Assembly: GCA_964350865.1 (NCBI GenBank)
Contig: CAYGLJ010000001.1
Location: forward strand, 1 to 64,000
Direction of reading: 5' to 3'
Length of the DNA: 64,000 nt
Source: Pontimonas sp964350865
GTDB taxonomy: Bacteria; Actinomycetota; Actinomycetes; Actinomycetales; Microbacteriaceae
Position numbers and translations under genes: made by a program. How positions within the stretch are numbered: the stretch's first letter is position 1; every line of letters starts with the position of its first letter. A model generated the notes under the pieces. It was given only the letters and a program-made list of their open reading frames with translations, had not been told where the DNA came from and made no database searches. This document shows positions 59,778 to 64,000 of this stretch, piece after piece.

Positions 59778-60776
59778 CTATATACGGACTTCCAGGCCAC
59801 CAATAATGGCGTCACCACCGGTCACGGGGTGAGCCATTCGCTCCTTGAGGGCGGAGGCGTCTGCGGACGAAATAGCGCCCACGCTTTCCAGTGCAGACAG
59901 AGCAACGAGAGAGGTTGCTCTCATGGATCCATCCATAATTTTCACGGCCACCGCCACTCCTGATGGGGTTCCAATCACCACAAGACCCTCGGCGCCGATC
60001 TTGGCAATTCCCCCCACAGTTTCGATAGTCACGGTGTTGTCGCGCCCCTCACCATCAATCGCCCAGGCGTTTTCCCGCACGGCCGCAGTCAACTGTTGTT
60101 CGTGGGGGGTCTGAGCACGGGCTACCTGCGCGATGGCGCGGGCAAGCCCGCGAAGACTGATTGCGTGCAGTGGTGCACCACAGCCGTCGTGGGAGGTGAA
60201 AGTGGGGGCTTCTCCCGCGTACCGAGTGATGAGCTCGGTAATGCTGCGCTGGAGCGGGTGCTCCATGCTGAGATAGTCCTCGGTGGAGTAGCCAGCATGG
60301 GCGCAGGCAGCGAGAAACCCCGCGTGCTTGCCTGAGCAATTCATCGCAAGGCGGCTGGGCTCTAGGCCCTCAGCTAAGAACTGGGCTCGCTCAGCATTCC
60401 CCAGTGGCAGGTCGTGAGGACACTGCAGGGATGACTCTTCCAGACCAAAGTCGTGCAGAAAAGCCCGGACCGCGTCCCGGTGTCGTGTGGACCCAGAGTG
60501 GCTCGCGGTGGTCAGTGTGAGGTTCAGCGAACTGAGCTCAATACCCGTCTCGAGCACCGCAAGAGCTTGCAACGGCTTCAGTGTTGAACGCGGATACACA
60601 ATCGCGTCAGGGTTGCCTCGCTCGAGCAGCGATGCCCCATTGTGGTCGACGACAGCAAGAATTCCGTGGTGGAGGGACTCTGTGTGGCCATCACGCACTA
60701 GCTCGGCGACAACGACACTGTCCTTGGCGCTGAGCCATGCACCAGCCACTGTGTTAGAGCGAGGCGAGTGCGTCAT
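59778..60776 (-). CDS. L-asparaginase II-type (AnsA-like, PF06089 family) asparaginase
   Basis: A 332-residue protein. The family start NGASLLERGNPDAIVYPRSTLKPLQALAVLETG is clear, followed by LTTASHSGSTRHRDAVR, LAMNCSGKHAGFLAAC and FTSHDGCGAPLHAISLRGLA. It would release ammonium from asparagine. It overlaps the upstream gabT by 23 bp if it starts at ATG 60776. A GTG at 60749, 5 bp after gabT, is an alternative; neither has a strong ribosome site. Confidence 0.86.
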   Translation of the reverse strand: MTHSPRSNTVAGAWLSAKDSVVVAELVRDGHTESLHHGILAVVDHNGASLLERGNPDAIVYPRSTLKPLQALAVLETGIELSSLNLTLTTASHSGSTRHRDAVRAFLHDFGLEESSLQCPHDLPLGNAERAQFLAEGLEPSRLAMNCSGKHAGFLAACAHAGYSTEDYLSMEHPLQRSITELITRYAGEAPTFTSHDGCGAPLHAISLRGLARAIAQVARAQTPHEQQLTAAVRENAWAIDGEGRDNTVTIETVGGIAKIGAEGLVVIGTPSGVAVAVKIMDGSMRATSLVALSALESVGAISSADASALKERMAHPVTGGDAIIGGLEVRI

Positions 60777-62094
60777 CCATCACGCTGACAGCTTCAAGAA
60801 GCTGGTCGTCTGTGATTACCACGGGGGGCAAGAATCGCAACACATTGCCGAAGGTTCCGGCGGTCAGGATCAGGACTCCAGCGTGCAAAGCGTGGGTTTG
60901 CACCGCCTTGGCGATCTCGGGGGCGGGCTTTCCGGTGGCAGGGTCAACGAACTCGATCGCGAGCATGGCTCCCATTCCTCGGACATCGCCAATGACCGGG
61001 TGCTTGGCCTGAAGATTGAGAAGCGCTGGCTTTAGCGTCTTTTCTACTCTCTTCGCCTCATTCAAGAGGCCACGCTTCTCAACCTCGGCGAACACGGCGA
61101 CGACCGCTGCAGAGGACACAGGGTTTCCCCCGAAAGTTCCGCCCAAGCCACCGGGGTGCGAAGCATCCATAATCTCTGCACGTCCGGTAACGGCGGCGAT
61201 GGGCATGCCGCCGCCGATGCCCTTAGCGCTGGTCACCAGGTCTGGTTCAATACCAAAGTGCTCGCTGGCGAAGTAGGCCCCGGTGCGAGCCATTCCGCTT
61301 TGAACTTCGTCGGACACGTAGACGATGCCATTGGCGTGACACCAGTCCACCAGTGCTTGGAGGTAACCCTCGGCGGGGACAATGAAGCCACCCTCGCCCT
61401 GAACGGGCTCCACCACCAGGCAGGCAATCTGGCTTGCGCCGACGCGCTTCTCCAGGAAGGTGATGGTGCGCTCGGCTGCTTGGGCGCCCGAGAGCCCATC
61501 ATGGAACGGGGAGGAGTTGGGGGCGTGGTGCACGGAGCCTGCGAGAGGGCCAAAGCCAGTGCCGTACGGGTGCATGTTGTAGTTCATGGCGGAGGTCAAG
61601 TTGGTGCGACCGTGATACCCGTGGTGCAACACGGCGACCTCAGTGCGACCCGTGTGCTTCCGGGCAATCTTGACCGCGTTTTCGACAGCCTCGGCTCCGG
61701 AGTTCACGAGCACCGACTTTTTCGCGAAGTTGCCGGGGGTATGTTTCGCCAGTAGCTCACAGACCTCGATGTAGGGCTCATAGCCTGCGACCGCAAAAAG
61801 TGTGTGGGTGACCTTGGATGCCTGATCCGCAACGGCCTGGACAACGGCGTCATTGGTGTGACCGACCGTCATCACCCCGATACCGCCGGTGAAATCAATA
61901 AAGCGGTTTCCATCGACGTCTTCGATGATTGCGTCATGGGCGCTGGCTGCATAAATGGGGAAAGTGGCGGCAACCCCGGCGGACACAGTCTTGACGCGGC
62001 GCTCGTGCATTTCTTTCGAGCGAGGACCGGGAATCTCGGTGACAATGCGAGCAGAGGTGCTCGACGTGGGGGCGTGTGAAAGCGTGTCAGTCAT
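60754..62094 (-). CDS. gabT: 4-aminobutyrate aminotransferase
   Basis: A 446-residue class III aminotransferase. It has FIDFTGGIGVMTVGHTNDAV, SVLVNSGAEAVENAVKIARKHTGR, LVVEPVQGEGGFIVPAEGYLQAL, VSDEVQSGMARTG, the PLP Lys in LVTSAKGIGGGMPIAAVTGR and GGTFGGNPVSSAAV. This matches GabT closely. It turns GABA and 2-oxoglutarate into succinate semialdehyde and glutamate, and would take over GABA made by the polyamine block. A TACACT ends 8 nt before the ATG, and GAGGGG lies between. Confidence 0.92.
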   Translation of the reverse strand: MTDTLSHAPTSSTSARIVTEIPGPRSKEMHERRVKTVSAGVAATFPIYAASAHDAIIEDVDGNRFIDFTGGIGVMTVGHTNDAVVQAVADQASKVTHTLFAVAGYEPYIEVCELLAKHTPGNFAKKSVLVNSGAEAVENAVKIARKHTGRTEVAVLHHGYHGRTNLTSAMNYNMHPYGTGFGPLAGSVHHAPNSSPFHDGLSGAQAAERTITFLEKRVGASQIACLVVEPVQGEGGFIVPAEGYLQALVDWCHANGIVYVSDEVQSGMARTGAYFASEHFGIEPDLVTSAKGIGGGMPIAAVTGRAEIMDASHPGGLGGTFGGNPVSSAAVVAVFAEVEKRGLLNEAKRVEKTLKPALLNLQAKHPVIGDVRGMGAMLAIEFVDPATGKPAPEIAKAVQTHALHAGVLILTAGTFGNVLRFLPPVVITDDQLLEAVSVMDDALASL

Positions 62095-62144
62095 AGCCCC
62101 TCAGTGTAGACCTGGAACCTTGTAAATCCTGGTCGACGGGCGCC

Positions 62145-62150
62145 TAGAGT
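62145..62150 (+). promoter_or_regulatory. -10 box for a leaderless OsmC transcript
   Basis: TAGAGT ends 6 nt before the ATG at 62157. TTGTAA (62120-62125) is a possible -35 with a 19-nt spacer. The same 62-bp gap carries the divergent gabT promoter. Confidence 0.5.
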
Positions 62151-62156
62151 GGAAGC

Positions 62157-62630
62157 ATGAATCGCCATCACTTTCAGCTGGAAACCCTCTGGGTAGGAAA
62201 TCAGGGAACCGGCACGAGTGACTACAAGGCGTACTCGCGAGCGCACGTGATTCGAGCCGACGGTAAGCATGAGATCCAGGGCTCTTCGGACAAAGCATTT
62301 CACGGTGATGTCACCCGGTGGAACCCTGAGGAGCTTTTGATTGCCGCACTTTCGCAGTGCCACATGCTGAGTTTTCTCCACGTCGCTCAAACGGCGGGTG
62401 TTGTTGTTGAACAGTACGAAGACCACGCGACAGGGGTCCTAGAAACCCGGTCGGATGGGTCTGGGCAGGTGACCGAGGTGACGCTTCGACCCCAGGTTGA
62501 GATTTCCGCGGGAGATGCAGGCATGGTCCCTGATCTTCACCATCGCGCGAGTCAATTGTGCTTTATTGCGAACTCAGTGAACTTTCTGGTGCAGCACGAG
62601 CCCGTCACGCGGGTGGCCTTCTCAGATTGA
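62157..62630 (+). CDS. OsmC/Ohr-family protein
   Basis: A 157-residue protein. YKAYSRAHVIRADGKHEIQGSSDKAFHGD is followed by WNPEELLIAALSQCHMLSFLHVAQ, the OsmC core with the first redox Cys. The second conserved Cys appears in HHRASQLCFIANSVNF. Family members reduce organic hydroperoxides at these Cys residues. It is divergent from gabT. Confidence 0.88.
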   Translation: MNRHHFQLETLWVGNQGTGTSDYKAYSRAHVIRADGKHEIQGSSDKAFHGDVTRWNPEELLIAALSQCHMLSFLHVAQTAGVVVEQYEDHATGVLETRSDGSGQVTEVTLRPQVEISAGDAGMVPDLHHRASQLCFIANSVNFLVQHEPVTRVAFSD

Positions 62631-62690
62631 TTGCATAGGAGAGACCTGTCAGGATGGGCTGGTTCTTCTGCCCTCATCGAAAGGCTTCTG

Positions 62691-63683
62691 GTGAAGCGCT
62701 CTCTCTCTGTTGCCCTGGGCCTTTCGGGTCTCCTTGTACTCGCCGGATGCGCCGCGGATGTGCCCGAAGAGAGTGCGGAGCAAGCCATTGCCGTGGCCGA
62801 AGGCTGCACTCCGAGTGGCGCTGAAGTTGAATCGATTGTCATTTCGGGTGAGTTCGGTGCGACCCCCTCCGTGACTTTCGATGCTCCGCTGTCGGCCGTG
62901 GTGACTCAGCGTTCTGTCATCATCGAGGGGGATGGCCCCGAGGTTCAAGATGGCGATATTTTGTCGATTGATTACTCGTTGTATAACGCGGCCACCGGTG
63001 ACTTGATCGAAGAATCTGGATACACCGAGGTGTCACCAACGGTGTTGACACTGGACACTGATGCTCCGAACTTTGTTGGCGTTTCTCTCACGGCAGCGTG
63101 CTCGACCGTGGGTTCCCGAGTGGCAGGACTTATTCCGCCGCTGGAAGCTTTCGGCCCTGATGGTGCACCAGAGTTTGGCTTAGGTGCCGGAGAGTCGTTG
63201 ATCTTCGTCGTCGATGTGGTGGAGATTAAGCCTCCGCCTGCGCCTCCCCTTGAGCGCATCGAGGGAGAGCCCGTCGATCCGCCAGCAGGATTCCCTGCAG
63301 TGTCCTATGACGCCGATGGTGCCCCCACTGTGACGATTCCCGAGGGCGATGTCCCGACCGAGTTTGCTCTGGCCACGGTCATCTCAGGTGATGGCGCAGA
63401 GGTGGGCGGCGGTGACGTCGTCATCGTTCACTACCACGGCGTCAACTGGAACACCGGAGAAGTTTTCGACTCGAGTTGGGAGCGCGGAGCGCCTGCCAGC
63501 TTCCCCACGGGGGGCGTAATTGCAGGATTCCGCGATGGCCTGATCGGTCAGACCGTTGGCTCACGGGTGCTCATCGTTATCCCACCGGAGCTCGGGTATG
63601 GGCCCTCCGGGGGGACGTCTGACGGAGCCATTGGCCCCACAGACACCATCGTGTTCGTGGTCGACATTCTCGGCGTTCAGTAA
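62691..63683 (+). CDS. FKBP-type peptidyl-prolyl isomerase lipoprotein with two FKBP domains
   Basis: About 330 residues. A signal peptide with lipobox LAGC (Cys20) anchors it outside the membrane. A first FKBP-like domain (about 80-185; DGDILSIDYSLYNAATGDLIE) is weakened, while the second (about 240-330) is canonical: VVIVHYHGVNWNTGEVFDSSW, GFRDGLIGQTVGSRVLIVIPPELGYG and DTIVFVVDILGV. It would help fold exported proteins. GTG 62691 is chosen for the AAAGG at 7 nt and because the signal peptide starts there. Confidence 0.88.
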   Translation: MKRSLSVALGLSGLLVLAGCAADVPEESAEQAIAVAEGCTPSGAEVESIVISGEFGATPSVTFDAPLSAVVTQRSVIIEGDGPEVQDGDILSIDYSLYNAATGDLIEESGYTEVSPTVLTLDTDAPNFVGVSLTAACSTVGSRVAGLIPPLEAFGPDGAPEFGLGAGESLIFVVDVVEIKPPPAPPLERIEGEPVDPPAGFPAVSYDADGAPTVTIPEGDVPTEFALATVISGDGAEVGGGDVVIVHYHGVNWNTGEVFDSSWERGAPASFPTGGVIAGFRDGLIGQTVGSRVLIVIPPELGYGPSGGTSDGAIGPTDTIVFVVDILGVQ

Positions 63684-64000
63684 GAGCCAGATTCCTCAAG
63701 ACGCGCGATGCGCTCACGGGCGCGTTGTCTGCTTGTGGACTCTGTCCCGAGGGTTCTGCCAATAATGACGAGCATGATTTTGGTGAGAAGAGACGCTGGC
63801 CACCAGGGTTTTTTCAGTCCCAGCATCTGCCGATACTGAGGGTCAATCGTGATGATAGCTCCCCCGACGAGGATGGAATAGGGCAGTCGTGCGAGGCGGG
63901 GGAGTGGGGGTTTCGTCAAGAATTTGAGGGCTTCCTTGACGCGATCATCAGCTCTGAGCACGGGACGAAAATCTTCCAGTGCACGCTCGAGCTCTGCCAC
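63677..64000 (-). CDS. MpaB/DUF2236-family oxygenase-like protein, C-terminal part
   Basis: The reading frame is open through the window's right edge, so only the last 107 or so residues are seen. PLPRLARLPYSILVGGAIITIDPQYRQMLGLKKPWW and the basic helix at the end fit the C-terminal part of the MpaB/DUF2236 (latex-clearing protein-related) family. The catalytic part lies outside. Its stop overlaps the FKBP gene's end by 7 bp. The assignment is tentative. Confidence 0.5.
   Translation of the reverse strand: MAELERALEDFRPVLRADDRVKEALKFLTKPPLPRLARLPYSILVGGAIITIDPQYRQMLGLKKPWWPASLLTKIMLVIIGRTLGTESTSRQRARERIARLEESGSY

Noticed and set aside
1..64000. CRISPR arrays, insertion sequences, prophage or rRNA genes
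   Set aside because: No regularly spaced repeats, transposase or integrase motifs, terminal repeats or rRNA-like sequence were found on reading the window.

Overview
The window is a dense piece of an actinobacterial chromosome, most likely from a small-genome member of the Microbacteriaceae. That placement is an inference. It rests on the mycothiol-type SigH/RsrA pair, a multifunctional 2-oxoglutarate decarboxylase (Kgd), a GTP-dependent PEP carboxykinase next to a RamB-type regulator, a Rho factor with an Arg/Gly-rich insert, the order argS-lysA-hom-thrC-thrB-rho-prfA-prmC-sua5-wecA running towards atp, many start/stop overlaps, and many leaderless promoters (a TANNNT hexamer ending 6-9 nt before the start codon). 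I see no insertion sequence, prophage or CRISPR array, and no gene-free gap above about 190 bp. There is one tRNA, Arg(CCG).

Layout. 1-5.3 kb: the 5' part of aroA, sigH-rsrA and the large kgd gene. 5.4-9.7 kb: a 24-codon leader ORF coupled to two CNNM/CorC-type membrane proteins, then a PfkB kinase and the NAD(P)HX dehydratase nnrD. 9.6-13.6 kb: metX and metY (direct sulfhydrylation route to homocysteine), a GNAT acetyltransferase and ung. 13.6-18.2 kb: two related lipoproteins flanking an amidase, an SDR and an enoyl-CoA hydratase. 18.2-21.6 kb: pckG divergent from a RamB-like regulator. 21.5-34.8 kb: tRNA-Arg, argS, the lysine/threonine genes, rho, prfA, prmC, a HAD phosphatase, sua5, wecA and an AtpI-like protein.

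34.8-46.0 kb: a polyamine uptake and catabolism block lies between the AtpI-like gene and atpB, which are usually adjacent in actinobacteria. It holds a PuuB-like oxidase, a class III aminotransferase, an Lrp regulator, an aldehyde dehydrogenase, a PotD/A/B/C-type ABC transporter, a GSAM-like aminotransferase and a diverged Sua5 paralog. 46.1-52.9 kb: the complete F1Fo ATP synthase operon atpBEFHAGDC; atpB has no ATG, GTG or TTG at the expected place and probably starts at CTG.

52.9-64 kb: yaaA, ogt, a membrane-anchored HExxH coiled-coil protein divergent from a zinc-ribbon/FHA gene and an EccC-like FtsK/SpoIIIE ATPase (no WXG100 partner in the window), then ald, an asparaginase, gabT, an OsmC protein, a two-domain FKBP lipoprotein and the 3' end of an MpaB/DUF2236-type gene.

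How the genes fit together. Polyamines brought in by the Pot-type transporter could be transaminated to 4-aminobutyraldehyde, oxidised to GABA by the aldehyde dehydrogenase, and passed to GabT. Carbon would then reach the TCA cycle near the steps served by Kgd and PEP carboxykinase. Ald and asparaginase add further amino-acid catabolism. The best candidates for something undescribed are the reduced type-VII-like FtsK/FHA/HExxH locus, the polyamine block with a degenerate Sua5 next to atpB, the CTG start of atpB, and several structured leaders (metY, rho, lysA, the atpB-atpE gap).
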